DNA of 64,000 nt from positions 13,720,001 through 13,784,000 of the forward strand of contig CM027380.1 of NCBI GenBank assembly GCA_015680905.1, given 5' to 3'. This document shows positions 9,369-21,300 of the stretch, piece by piece. The notes under the pieces are model-generated. The model was not told the origin of the DNA. It did not search any database and saw nothing but the letters and a program-made list of their open reading frames with translations. Position 1 is the stretch's first letter. Every line of letters begins with the position of its first letter. Both the position numbers and the translations under genes were made by a program. Source of the stretch: Coptis chinensis (lineage: Eukaryota > Streptophyta > Magnoliopsida > Ranunculales > Ranunculaceae).

Positions 9369-11405
9369 ATGGCTGCCGCAACAGCTTCGGTTCACGTTGA
9401 AACATCTCTTATACCATTAATGGGATACGTGAAAGATTTAGCAACTCAATCCAATAAGCTCGGCACTATACCTTCGGACTACGACTACTCCACCATTCGT
9501 CCAGAAGACTACGATACTGATCAGCATGTTGTAGCACAAGAGCAAGTCATCCCAACTATCGATTTCTCCCTCCTTGCCTCCAATTCTCCAAAGCAACGGT
9601 CCCGAGTCATCCAAGACCTTGCAAACGCTTGCCGTGACTGGGGATTCTTCATGGTATTATTTATAAAGATATATATATTTGTAATTCTTTTAGTGAGATA
9701 CATAAAAAATATTCATAAAATGTAAAATCTTACAAATTGTACGGCAAGTCCTTTCTAAGTTTTGGTTTACGATTTGTTTTGGACTTATGGTGGTTGAGAC
9801 GTTGAGTAAGTGCTTTGTGATGGCGTACGTGGCAGGTGATTAACCATGGGGTACCAGAAAAATTAAGGGAAGATATGCTGAATGCGTTTCAAAATTTCTT
9901 TGACCTGACGGAGGAGGAGAAATTGGAGTGTGCGGGAAAGCACGTGCTGGACCCGATCAGGTGTGGAACGAGCTTTAATGCGAATGTGGAGAAGGTGTTC
10001 TTCTGGAGGGATTTTCTGAAAGTTTTGGTGCATCCACAATTTCATTCCCCTAGTGAACCACCAAATTTCAGGTACTTAGCTAATATATACTTCATTAACT
10101 GAATCTCAGGTGCTAACCTGATATCCCCTAATTAATTTGAAGGCTAAATCACCTACCTGGTCCAAAGGGCAATTGTACAAGGAGCTATAATTGGCTCTAG
10201 CGAAATGAAGCATGAAGGCTGTAGTCACCACTCACCAGTCCTACCCAAAACTAGGCCGAAACGCCAGACTAAAATTTTGTAGGCACCGCTAGCGCCTAGC
10301 GAGTTTGAAAACCACAACCGCTAAGCCATAGACTCGTGTGCAAGATTTTGTTCTGTCTTTTAAACGATGAATAAGTCCCAGAAATTGGCTTTTTTTATTA
10401 CTTCGACCCGTATTTCTAGCCATTTTGGACGTGATACACCCACTAATTTTGCGTATTACAACAGTGAAATTTCTTTGGAGTACTGCAAAAGAACAAGACA
10501 AGTCGTTAGAGAACTTCTTAAAGCAATATCTGAGAGCTTAGGGTTGGAAGAATGCTACATAGACAAGGTTTTGGAGTTAGAATCTGGTTTACAGATTCTC
10601 ACTGGGAATCTCTACCCACCCTGCCCACAACCAGAACTAGCAATGGGCATGCCACCACATTCTGATCATGGTCTACTGACCCTCCTCATAGAGAATGAAA
10701 TCGGTGGACTTCAATTGAAGCACAATGGGAAGTGGATCAATGTCCAGGCCTTACCGAACTCTTTCCTTGTTAACACTGGCGATCATCTAGAGGTATGCCC
10801 TTAATCCTAAAACTAGATGGTAATTGTGAAATTGCAAATTATTTTCACTTAGGGCCAGTGTTAAGTGTATACATGTTTTCACAAAAATTTCAAAGCGGCA
10901 GCATTGATATATTTTAAAAAATTAAAAATATTAAAGTGGCCATAATGCACGGTATAGTTCTATGTAAATGGGCAAGCTGTTAGAAGTTCGACCCAGAAGA
11001 GATAATTTTTTCAGTTGCAATACAAGATTAATTCTTCCTTTTAACAGTCATAGACTGAGCAAATACAAAAAAAAAAAAACTGAGCAATTAAAACTTATGA
11101 CTACAAAAGATGACTGGCTTTGATGTATCCAATTTTCTGAATCTTTGTTTTTTTTGTAGATACTGAGCAATGGAAAGTACAAAAGTGTGCTACACCGAGC
11201 CGTAGTAAACAGTAAAGCTACACGGATATCCTTGGCAATGGCCCACGGGCCTTGTTTCGACAAAATAGTAACCCCGGCTCCGGAGTTGGTGGACTGTGAT
11301 AAGAATCCTCCAGCGTATCTTGGGATGAGATACAAGGAATACTTGGAGCTTCAGCAGAGTAATCCACTCAATGGGAAGTCCTGTTTGGATCGTGTTCGAC
11401 TTTAA
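9369..11405 (+). CDS. 2-oxoglutarate/Fe(II)-dependent dioxygenase, four exons
   Basis: Exons are 9369-9653, 9836-10071, 10465-10792 and 11160-11405; all junctions are GT-AG and keep frame, giving 364 residues, the usual family length. The N-terminal domain has VIPTIDFSLL and DWGFFMVINHGVP, typical of plant 2-ODDs. The Fe(II) ligands are H239 and D241 in PPHSDHG and H295 in SVLHRAVV; R305 and S307 in TRIS bind 2-oxoglutarate. N222-L-Y224 is the usual substrate-side motif. The sequence resembles the 2-ODD-19/DMR6-like group of the DOXC class, cytosolic enzymes that hydroxylate phenolic or hormone substrates. The substrate cannot be told from sequence. The gene stands alone between transposon-rich flanks. 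Intron 2 contains a GC-richer stretch with TAGCGCCTAGCG, perhaps a transposon scrap. The gene looks intact. Confidence 0.9.
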
Positions 11406-12029
11406 ATTGTCTAGATGTGGTTATTTTTAACGTGGAATGTAAAATTGTAAACATCATCCAGTGTTATTAACTTTACAAGTACGCAAACTGAGCTACACAT
11501 CAGTTGTTCAGTCTTCAAACTGGTCTTTCAAGATCGATAGGTAGTATGGTTTCAATAGATTCTGATGGTGTGGAATAAAAACAGTGGGAGGCTAATTGAA
11601 AAAGGAGGGGGGGGTTGGTTTCTAAATTATTAATAAAGGGAGAGCTGGTTATAATTTCAGTGAGGGAAGTACTTCTCAATTAGATAAATAGATAAATTAA
11701 AGTACTTCTCAATTAGATAAATAGATAAATTAAAATTTGCCTGTTCGATGGTGAGAGTTAGTTCCGGAAAACCCGGCTTCAACTTCAATTAAAAGCCAAA
11801 GAAAGATGATTAGATTTTGAGTTGATCTTAACTTGAACTTAAAGTGTATGGTTAGCTATCGTTTCAGGTTGTCCCCTTTGATATCGATAGCAATTTAACG
11901 TTGCAATTAGAACATACGTACTGTATTTAAATGGTGTTGACCACTCAAATATATGGATCAAAGTTGGCATTCTAACAAAATAATAGACAAAATTTGGTTT
12001 TGAAGAAAAGAGGTTCGGCAGTGCGTGGG
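11406..12029. other. 3' flank of the dioxygenase gene
   Basis: Non-coding. GGAATAAAAA near 11570 is a plausible polyadenylation signal about 165 bases after the stop. A short tandem duplication is listed separately. Nothing else is recognised. Confidence 0.4.
11668..11733. repeat. Perfect tandem duplication of 33 bp
   Basis: The unit starts AGTACTTCTCAATTAG and ends GATAAATTAA. The two copies appear identical, which suggests a recent slippage event. Confidence 0.85.
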
Positions 12030-12450
12030 AACTTCATTCTTTCACTTCCTTTTTTTTTTGTTTTATTCCTTCTTTTCGAGTGACTTGGATAGACTTCCCT
12101 AGAGTCTTGACGGCTTCGAAAAGCAAAAACTCATCGGGTCCAAAAGACACAAACCAACCCCTTCTATTGACAGTTAACCTAAGCCCTGTCATAAATTTTC
12201 TTGACGCGTATCTTAATGACGTCATATATTAGGAAAAACTGTCATAACAAAAAATGTCTAACTTGACTGAGTTGGTTCAGGAAACCCGTCATAGAATCGT
12301 TATATTTTCTTGACACCTGTATCATACACGACACAATGTCACAACAATTGTCATAAAAATATCACTAGGACACCTATCTTGATGGTTTTCAACAAAGCCG
12401 TCAAGATAGAAAAAAAACAACCATCATAATAAGTCTTTTTTTTAGTAGTG
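12030..12450. mobile_element. CACTA (En/Spm) terminal fragment
   Basis: Read on the minus strand from 12450 the edge is CACTACTAAAAAAAAGAC, the CACTA terminal signature. Behind it lie many short subterminal words around TTGACGG, TGACGTCA and GTCAAGATAG in both orientations, as in En/Spm subterminal regions. I cannot find the partner CACTA end, so the left limit is approximate and the copy is probably truncated. No transposase frame is present. Confidence 0.6.
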
Positions 12451-12513
12451 GTGGTTATTAAGATGTTTTTTCCTTGTTATTTTCACTAAAGGCATTTTTA
12501 AGCTAGTTTAATC

Positions 12514-13345
12514 GGGCACTCACAAAATTGCATTGGGCACTCTAAAAAAAAGATATTACAAGTTTGCTATTTTTAAAAAAAATGTTTTGTGGCACCCCCT
12601 AACTCATCAAGGTAACATATGGCCAACTCTTTTGGTCCTTCACCTTTACATTGAATACTCAAATTTCTCATTTACTTCCTTACTATTTTCATACTCAATC
12701 AAACCCCTAAATGGAACATGAAGATGAAGAAGAAACATTTGAGCTAATGCTTGAAGTGCAACAACAAATTAGATAAATGAGAAGAAATGTTGAAGGTGAA
12801 GCAAGCTGCAATGGAAAGTAAAAAAGTGACAAGAAATATTGAAGGGGAAGAAGTTGTAATGGAAAGTAAAGAAGTTGCAATGGAAGGTGAAGAAACGACA
12901 TTGGAAAGTGAAGAAGTAGAAGATGCAACTAGTAGAGCAAAAGAAGTGCTGAGAAATCGTCGACGATGAAGACAACCAAACCCAAGTAATGAGGTAAACC
13001 ATTGCAACTACAATTTATAAATATATTATTATTACATTATTGGGATTGGTCTTTTGAATCGCATTACAATTGTTAATATTGCAAGCTTCCATTTAGCATA
13101 TTACAACTACAATTTGATATCAACAACATTTAGAACTTGAGCCCAAACTACACCAGGGTGGGTCATTTGGAGACTTTATGGACCGACATTAGTAGGTCAT
13201 TTGGGCACTATACTGGTTGACATATTTGGGTCCTTTGGGGACTCTATTGGCCGACATAAAATGGTCGTTTAGGGACTATTGGCTGACATAGTTGGGTCGT
13301 TTGGGGACTCTCTAAGTCGACATATTTGGGTCGTTTGGACTAAAT
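12514..13345. mobile_element. Degraded non-autonomous element with internal repeats
   Basis: The segment GGGCACTCTAAAAAAAAGA with GATATTACAAGTTTGC near 12535-12565 resembles the left end of the element at 25892-26865. It continues with a Glu/Lys-rich frame (12787-12969) built from degenerate units of ATGGAAAGTAAAGAAGTTG, and with the 34-bp repeats at 13161-13340. I find no clean second terminus. The frame looks repeat-derived rather than a real gene. Confidence 0.35.
13161..13340. repeat. Degenerate 34-bp tandem repeat, about five to six copies
   Basis: Units starting GGTCRTTTGGGGACT and ending CCGACATA begin at 13161, 13195, 13229, 13263, 13295 and 13329, so the spacing is 34 with one 32. 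The copies differ by several bases each. Confidence 0.8.
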
Positions 13346-14476
13346 TTAATGAGAAGTTCAAATTGTTTGTTTGGTCACTTTGAAATCTTTGATTTACAAC
13401 CAATGAAATTCCAAACATAAATTGTTTTAGACTCTTGTTTTATTCTATAAGTAAGATCCTTTACCGCGATTCGAGAACTGATCCTCTATAACTCGAATGA
13501 CATAGATGATGTTCAATAGAGAGCAATAAATATATATTAAGTAAGACATAAAATTATGACAAAAAAAAAATTATAAACTACATAACTAGTCAATATGCAC
13601 ACGCCATGCGTGTGTGTTCATTCCAGGTGAGAGAGAGTAATGATGAAGAGGGGCCAAGAAAAACCGTAAAAAAATGGTTGAAGAGTTACATAAAAAAATT
13701 ACTCAAGGGTGCGATTTTTTTAAGTAGTTTAGATTCTCAAATTCCATTATTTACTTAATTAAACATTCTTCAGTAAAGAAAAATCTTTTATAACATGTGC
13801 TATGATTTCTTTTTTAGTTCAAAAATTTTAAAAAGATTTTGTCAAATAGTATTTTAGCATTATTAAAAGGGGGTGGATAGCCAATAATTTAGTAGGACTC
13901 AAATTATATAACATCTCATTAGTTCTTGGTAGGGGTGATTTCGGATCGGATCAGATCAAGGGCTTTCGGTAAAATTTTCAATTTTTTTTGGATGACAATA
14001 TTCTTTCCAATTCATATTCAATATTTTTTCGGATGTACAATTTCTTTTTCAAATTTAGAAATTTCAAAAAATCGGAAAAAAATCATAAATGTGAATCATA
14101 TAATCGAATTATCTTTTACGACAACCATTTTTATTTGATTAATACATTCATTTAGCAATCATTTTGAACATGTTAATATATTAATTTAGTAAATATCACA
14201 AACCTTTTAACACGTTCATTTAGCAAACATTTTCAATATGTTAATGCTTTAATTCAGTAAATAGAAAGATGAGAGACAGGAAGACAGTACGTACATGTAC
14301 AAAAATGACGGTCTTAATTTTTTGGAGGTGTGAGAGAGACAAGGTTCTACTTCTCTAGGGCTTTTACTTGTGTTTTAACTTATCAAAAAATTTATAGCAA
14401 CACACAATTTTGAACCGAATAGTGAACCAACTGACGTGGTAAAACAATTCATGTGCTCTAGTCTTTTTGTTACCTT

Positions 14477-14509
<33 letters not shown>

Positions 14510-14682
14510 TATTTTTTTTCTTATTTGTTTTAGACCTCTAGGTAACGTGTATTATGAAAATTGTTCAACTCCTCCCTCCACTCTCCAATACGTGAGAACC
14601 TCTCAACATCCAAGTCGTTAGTTCTCCTTTTTGCTCTTAACATCGAACTCGTTCCCTCTTGCTTTTCTTAGGTCGGTCAGAA
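13346..14682. other. Non-coding with fragments of repeats
   Basis: It holds a hAT-like single end near 13930 (TAGGGGTGATTTCGGATCGG), a loose tandem duplication of about 77 bp near 14150-14265 around TTAGCAATCATTTTG, and long T-runs near 14478-14520. No gene is recognised before the FAR1-like frame. Confidence 0.4.
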
Positions 14683-16470
14683 ATGGATGCCGAAATGGAT
14701 AATGAACCTCTTTGCTTTGACTTGAATAGATACCATGAAGATGTTGAGGGAGATGCAATCATTGTCACCAAGTTCAGCGTTTTTTTTGAAAAAAATGCGT
14801 TTAAAATGGAGTTTCAGTTTAAAACCGGGTTTTCAAAAAACCCGTTTTAAACGCGTTTTAAACTTAAAAACGTTTTAAACCCGAGATTTTGAAAATCTCT
14901 CGTTTTTTTTTTTTTAATCTAAAAGAAAACATGAAGAAGAATGAAAATCTCGGGTTTAAAACCTTTTTTTTTTTTTTTTTTAATCTAAAAGAAAACACGA
15001 AGAAGAAAAAAGGGTTTTGGAGTTTACCTTTTTGAAGAGTGGGCGTTAGATTGACTTATTGAGACAGTTTTATTTTGTTTTGGACTATTAATAATTAGTT
15101 ATAAATTTTAAAGTTATTAACTTATTTATAGAACTTGATTATGCCATTATGGTTGGTAATTAGTAGTATCTTATTTAGAATGAATCTAAAACTTATAGTA
15201 TTTGGATGAGTAATGATAATTTGATACTTTCATGTATTTGAATTTTCTTTCATTTGTATTATTTTTATTTTTATTTTATGTGTCAATTCTTTTTTCCACT
15301 CTTATAAAAAAAACTAAATTCTTTATCTATTATATTCTTTATCATCGGTTTTTACCGTTTCTTTTACGTATTATACGTTTTAAACCCGTTTTACCGTTTT
15401 AAACCCGTTTTTTATGCCCCACGTTTTTTTACGCTTTTTTTTCCGTTTTTTTTTCCGAGACGTTCCGTTTAAAACACGAACTAAGTTTTTTTCAAATACA
15501 CCATTTTAAACCTGTACCGTACTTGGTGACAATGGATGCAATGGAGGAAATAGAATTTCGGCAGGAAATGAAGGAGATGAAAATGATGAAGTTATCTATG
15601 AGAACTTGAATAAACCAGAAGTGGGGATGACATTTGATACTGTTGATGATATATTGGAGTACTACAAAAAATACAGTCATGAAGTGGGATTTCCCGTGAA
15701 GATTAGGACTTCAAGAAACGATGAGTATAACAAACTATGTTACTTTGACATGTTGTTGAGAGGGCAAAGCAAGGAGTAAAGGTAAGAATGGGTTTAAAAT
15801 GCAACCAATATGCAATACTAACTGCAACACTAAAATTTGTGTTGTTCTATGTCCTAATATAAAATAGAAACTTAATACCGTTTTTCTTGATCACAATCAT
15901 GTGGTGAGCCCGAGAAAGGCACAATATTTTAAGCAAAATAGAGAACTACCTCCATCAACAAAAAGGCAGCTTGTGTTGCATGATAAATCAGGTATCCGAA
16001 TGAGGAGTTTGGTGATGCTATAATGTTTGACACAACATAATTGACAAACAAGTATGGCATGCCCTTTGCCCCCTTTGTTGGGGTGAATCACCGTGGTCAT
16101 TCGATATTGTTTGGATGTGGCTTGATTTCAAATGAGGATACAAAGACTTTTTCTTGGTTATTTTCCACTTGGCTTTCATGTATGAAAAATTGTGTCTCCG
16201 GTGCAATAATAACTGACTAATATGGAGCTATGAAGAATGTTGTTGAAATTGTCTTTCCAAAGACAACAAGACATAGATGGTGTTTGTGGCACATTATAAA
16301 AAAAATTCTAACAATTTGAAGGGGTATAAGGAATATAAGTTAATTAAGAGTTGTATGAAGTATGTTGTTTATGACTCTTTAACTACCACTGGGTTTGAAG
16401 CGAGTAAGATTAAGTTCGTTGAGAAATTCAGCTTTGAAAAAAATGAGTGGTTGAGTGGCCTAATTCTGAT
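14683..16470 (+). pseudogene. FAR1-RELATED SEQUENCE-like pseudogene
   Basis: The start MDAEMDNEPLCFDLN is cut at 14759 by a MITE and resumes at 15535. The FAR1 DNA-binding domain follows (EVGMTFDTVDDILEYYKKYS, then GFPVKIRTSRN, then FLDHNHVVSPRKA near 15880-15930). From about 16010 a MULE-type transposase core is readable in pieces (FDTT, KYGMPFAPFVGVNHRGHS, FGCGLISNEDTKTFSWLF). Several stop codons and frame changes interrupt it, for example TAA after AKQSKE near 15777, TAA in the FDTT segment and TGA/TAA near 16215. The frame ends before the SWIM zinc finger. FAR1/FHY3 proteins are plant transcription factors derived from Mutator-like transposase. This copy is a dead paralogue or a MULE remnant; the two cannot be told apart without the missing end. 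Confidence 0.8.
14760..15534. mobile_element. hAT-type MITE inserted in the FAR1-like coding sequence
   Basis: The ends CATTGTCACCAAGT and ACTTGGTGACAATG are perfect complements over 13-14 bases apart from one position. The flanks GATGCAAT at 14752-14759 and 15535-15542 are a perfect 8-bp duplication. The interior is dominated by GTTTTAAACCCG and CGTTTTAAAC words in both orientations. No transposase frame is present. The perfect duplication suggests a fairly young insertion. Confidence 0.85.
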
Positions 16471-16865
16471 CTAATTATTTTTTGGAAAATTTTGATATCG
16501 GAACACAAATTAAATATCCTCGTTAAATTCAGAAAAATATCGAATCAGATTTTAGAAAAATCAGATTTTTGGAAAAAAGTGGCATTGAGGGAAAAATAGT
16601 AAAAACAATTGTTTTAATAAAAAAAATCGTTGTGAAAGCAATAAAAACATTATATATAACAAGTATAAAAATATCATAATAGTTATAATGTTAAAGTTGT
16701 ATCATTAAGGTATGTTGTTATCACAAAAGGTTCATAAATTGCAACCGATGTTTAATTGTTTATAATTATTTAGAGTCATTCAAATTTCAACCCTTATATC
16801 CTTGCAAAAGCTGCTGGTGAGAATTTTGGTAAAACATAATACAATCTCTTTTTTAAGAGGAAATT
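16471..16865. other. Intergenic, nothing recognised
   Basis: AT-rich DNA without recognised gene, repeat boundary or RNA gene. Confidence 0.4.
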
Positions 16866-17735
16866 TGTCCAAACCCCCCACTTTTGTCATCAATTTATAA
16901 TAAATTCCCCATATTTGTAAATATCAACGACCCCCTCTCCGACTTTCATTCCAGTTCTGTTGGTATTTCACTTATTATCAAAATTAACCCTCAAGAGATA
17001 TATATACGTGACACTTAGTTTCACTCAAGTTGCTGACCCTAAGATAAGTTTAAAATCAAGGACTACAAATTAGCCACGTGGCAAGTCAAAATCAATTCTT
17101 TTTTGTTTTTCCCTTCAGCCCAGGCCAAGCCAGCCGCCAGTATTGTCTTCTTTTTCCTTTCGACTTCTATCATTTTTTTTTCCCTTTTTTTGAGATGAGT
17201 TGTGAGGGCCTCGATTCTGTTTATCAAAAAACGATTTGGATGCAAAAGAATGTATTATTTATCAAAAAATGATTTGGATGCAAAAAACAGTTAGTAAGAA
17301 TGTATTATTTATCAAGTAAGTGATTGAGTTTCAGTAGTTTAGGGATTTATTGAAAGATTGGATGCAAAAGAGGTGGTGTGTCTTGATTGGTTTCGGGTGT
17401 TTGATAATTTAATCGTCGGAATTTAAGGAGTTTTCTGTTTCTGTTAGCAAAAATGAATTGGAGAAGAAAGATGGGTTGCTACGGTGCATCTAGGGTAAAG
17501 AATAATGAAATGACCATTAGTTGGTGGTTATGGGCTTTTGAGTGTGGATATGGGCGGGCCTAATGAAATGGGCTCAGGTGTTAGTTATACTTTTAGTTCA
17601 CGGGTAATTTTGGTATTAGGTGAAATATCAACTGAATTGGGATGGAAATTAGAGACGGGAAAATCGTGATGTTTACAAATGTGGAGAATTTATTATAAAG
17701 TGGTGACAAAAGTGGGGGGTTTACCCATTTTTTAA
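16866..17735. mobile_element. Element with terminal inverted repeats of about 120-170 bp, Mutator-like
   Basis: Near the left end AAACCCCCCACTTTTGTCA is followed by ATAATAAATTCCCCA and ATTTGTAAATATCA. The complement of the right end repeats the same order (AAACCCCCCACTTTTGTCA, ATAATAAATTCTCCA, ATTTGTAAACATCA). The similarity continues into CATTCCAGTTCTGTTGGTAT against CATCCCAATTCAGTTGATAT. Long terminal repeats are typical of MULEs. I could not settle the exact ends or a 9-bp duplication. A short direct duplication around TATCAAAAAATGATTTGG lies inside near 17220-17280. Confidence 0.65.
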
Positions 17736-17821
17736 ACAGATAATTTATTTTTTCCAATAAAAAACTAGGGGGACAATTTACCCAGTTTTTAAATAGATAA
17801 TTCTTTTTTTTGAGACCAAAC

Positions 17822-18035
17822 CCCATCGGTTGGAAAATTCCAGTTCGAGGAAAGCAAATTTTATCAATATAAAATTATAAACTGATTTTAATGTCATACC
17901 AATGGAATTATGTTTAGAAATTTTACAATCCATATCAAAATTTTGCTAAAGAAATAGCATTCGATACGACAGAATCAAACCATAGTTGGACCATTCGAAA
18001 AAAATCTATTCGATTACCGGTTTAGTTTTCAAAAC
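17822..18035. mobile_element. Partial copy of the CAGTGTTT hAT MITE family
   Basis: The right part reads ATTCGATTACCGGTTTAG then TTTTCAAAACATTAG, matching the right end of the element at 8364-8778. The left part is diverged or missing. Confidence 0.5.
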
Positions 18036-18334
18036 ATTAGTGATAACATGTGTGTATTCAAACTCAGTAAAATGCGACTGGACATCCTTTCACATTTATT
18101 CTGATTTTTGCACTTGCACTTGATATATCAAAGTGTAGGTGTTTAGCTCAAACAGGAATACCCCAATTGGATCGGTTTAATAAGAGAACTTGCTACGGAG
18201 GCTAGGACATTTCCACCACCTTGTTGGTTTGCCTTTCAATTTCCAGCACAAATAGTTCAGTTCTATAACAAAGCAAGGCTTCTTTTTTTCTTTTCTTTTT
18301 CTCTCAATTTAATTTGGACTTCTTTTTCATTTCT

Positions 18335-21300
18335 TTACTTTCCTCTTGCCAATTTTTCCATATGAGAGCTTGCTTTCTCAGCCTGCAAAAGCAATTAGAA
18401 AAGAAAAGAAAAATCAGTCGCATGGAAATATCATATATTCTAGTTTTTTCTTGTTGGGACAAATTCTTAATTTTACCTCGTTTTCCCAGTTGCAACGTAT
18501 TGTCATTATTGCCAATATCAATGTCTGAACTGCAGTCCCACCAATCATCCCAGACCATATACCCTGTGCAAATATATCATCAGTTCAAACATTGAAGTTG
18601 GAGGAAAGTGATGAACTGGCGATAGAAAAAGGATAGGAAAGAATATGGATAGAATCGGATTCTAAAGCAGCAGTTACGGCATTTGGCACTTCAAAGTTGC
18701 CAGGGGAGATTAGACTGCCATGCGAAGTTGGGAACTAGTAAAAAAGAAATTAGATTATGTATTGGTATGAAGTATGTGGAATGAAGTGAACTTCGCAGCA
18801 GACCAAACTGCAAGGCATAGCTTATACCTAGCTCCACAAGAACATGTTGTATTTCTAGAAAAGCCTTGATGGCTCACTAGGTGGGAATCCCAATATGTCA
18901 TGTATTATATATATTACAGATTTAATTGAGGTTAGTTTGGAAATATAATCTCAATTGAGCCAATTTTTTGTAACGATTTTCATATCAATATATTTGATAA
19001 CTTAGTTAAAAAATTGGAGGACACGTAGTTAGGTTTGGGCCTGTGCATTCAGGTCTATGGAGCATTGGAGCACGACTTCATGAACACAGAGCCCCAGAGT
19101 CCTGAAGTTGATGATGATGTTAAACTACAAAATTAGGCCCATATACATATATTTGAAAATAATTATGGCTCTAGTACCGGACCACTTATAATTATATATA
19201 TGTTTTTAGGACAAAGTCAACTAGTCAACCTCTTCAATTATGGTTTTAGGACATTTTCAAGCTGACATCATCATATATATTTTTTGTTTAATACCGATTA
19301 TGACTTTCTTCTCCAACTGGCAAAAAGAAAGGAAAATAAAAAGTCCAACTAGAAATTTGTAATATTTTTGAGATATAGTTATTTCTATATTTAAACTAGT
19401 TGATTAGTGATTAGTGATTAGTGATTAGTGATTAGTATTTAAGATATAAGAAAATATCTACTTTCTTCTCCATCTAGCAAAAAAAACTCCAACTAGAAAC
19501 TTGTAATTTTTTTGAGATCTAGTGTTTTCATATTTGAGCGAACTAATTTGTGTGTTATGATTAGTAATTTAAGATATGATAAAACATCTTATTCTCTTAT
19601 GACAAACACTCTTCTTCCTTTGCAATTTATTTTTCCATTTTTCAATTCTAGATTATTGCTAATTGAATAATAATTTGGTTGATTTCGACACCGGTTCGAC
19701 AAGGAATTGAACAACAATTAAATTTCCTCTTCAAATCCTTAAATCTTATGTTAATCAATTGTGTCATTTATCTCGATTTCAATATTGTTGTCATCGATGA
19801 TATTTTTAAGTTGGAACTTTGGAGTAATAGTCCGATACACATGTACACACCACTATGCATGTGCATATATCATTAAGCATGTGTGCAATAAACATGCAAA
19901 CACCACTAAGTATGTGTATAACACACATTCAATGCATAAATATACCACACATACACTGATACACATACAATATATAACATATATGCAAACATCATTATGT
20001 ATGTGTATAACACACATACAAATATTATTATATATGCATGTGTACATGAACAAATCATTATGCATGTATGCAACATACATGCAAACATCATTATGTTTGT
20101 GTATAACACGCATGTAAAGTTACATTCTAAATTATTGTATTTATTTTTTGAAAATTTAAAGTACATTATAAATTATTGTTTGTTTTGTTTGAATTTGTAA
20201 CAATTTGGTTAAATAAAGTAAATTTCTCATGTTAGATTCTGTAATATGAGTGGGCTGGTGTGGTCGTAAGCCTAACTGTAAAATCAGGTGGGGTTTTTCC
20301 CCGCAAGTTCGAACCATAGTTCGGAATTCCGACAAATTAAAACCGAAATTCATCAAATTTCGATCTCTATTATATTTGAAATTTCGATTGATTTCAGAAT
20401 AATTAATATTTCGATTCTATATTTGGAATTTCGGTTTTTTGAAAAACCAAAATATTGGACGGAATTCCGAGGTTTCGTTCAGAATCACGAACACTGGTTC
20501 GAACTCCACTCCCATAACCCGAAGCCGTAATTAATCATTGATTCTGTCATATGGGCTCGTTCTCTATGTTAAACCCAAGTTGAAAATGTGGTTTATTTTC
20601 TCTTTAGTTGTCACAATCACACAAAATCTCAAAATGGATAACAAACTTTGGAATCAATATTTTTCACAAACCCACAATCCAAGTAAACAGTATAAAGTGT
20701 AAACTTTACACCCCATTATAAAAAAACTCTTTCCAATAGGAGGTGTAAACCGTATGTAAGTCTAACCATAAACCGAAATTCGATGTCAAAAAGAAATACA
20801 TTAAACAATTTAATAGAGGGATGATGGGGAATTCCGTTTTTTTCATCCGGATATCGGAGTTTTGTTTCACTAACTAAAACAATTAATAGAGGGAATGGGG
20901 AATTCCTCATCCGGACTTTAAAAACCAACTTTAACCAAGGTTCTAAAGTCACAATTTATAATTTTTAATCTCGAACGACATTTAAAATAGAGTCCCATTT
21001 TAAATTAAAGAGGGACGTCACTTTAAGTGTCGTCCGAATTTAAAATCCAACTTTTTTTAGGTTTTTCCATTGAAAATTATAGAGAGTGATTATTTATAGA
21101 CTATACAATAGTATGCAATTGGAGTTGTAAAATCTTAATGACACCTTATATAAAGCTTATGTGGAAGTGTAATTTTACACCCCATTAGAGATGTCCTAAT
21201 ATAGTGATTAGCCCAACATGACTACCAAGTTTGAACTTTGAACACAGTTTTAAGTTTGAACTACCAGGACCCGTGAATATGATGCGAAGTGCCGAAGCCA

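Noticed and set aside
12707-13007. Leucine/serine-rich antisense frames
   Set aside because: They mirror a degenerate purine-rich repeat on the plus strand; low complexity only.
19761-20200. Several His/Tyr/Cys-rich frames on both strands
   Set aside because: They arise from the TATGTGTATAACACACAT repeat array.
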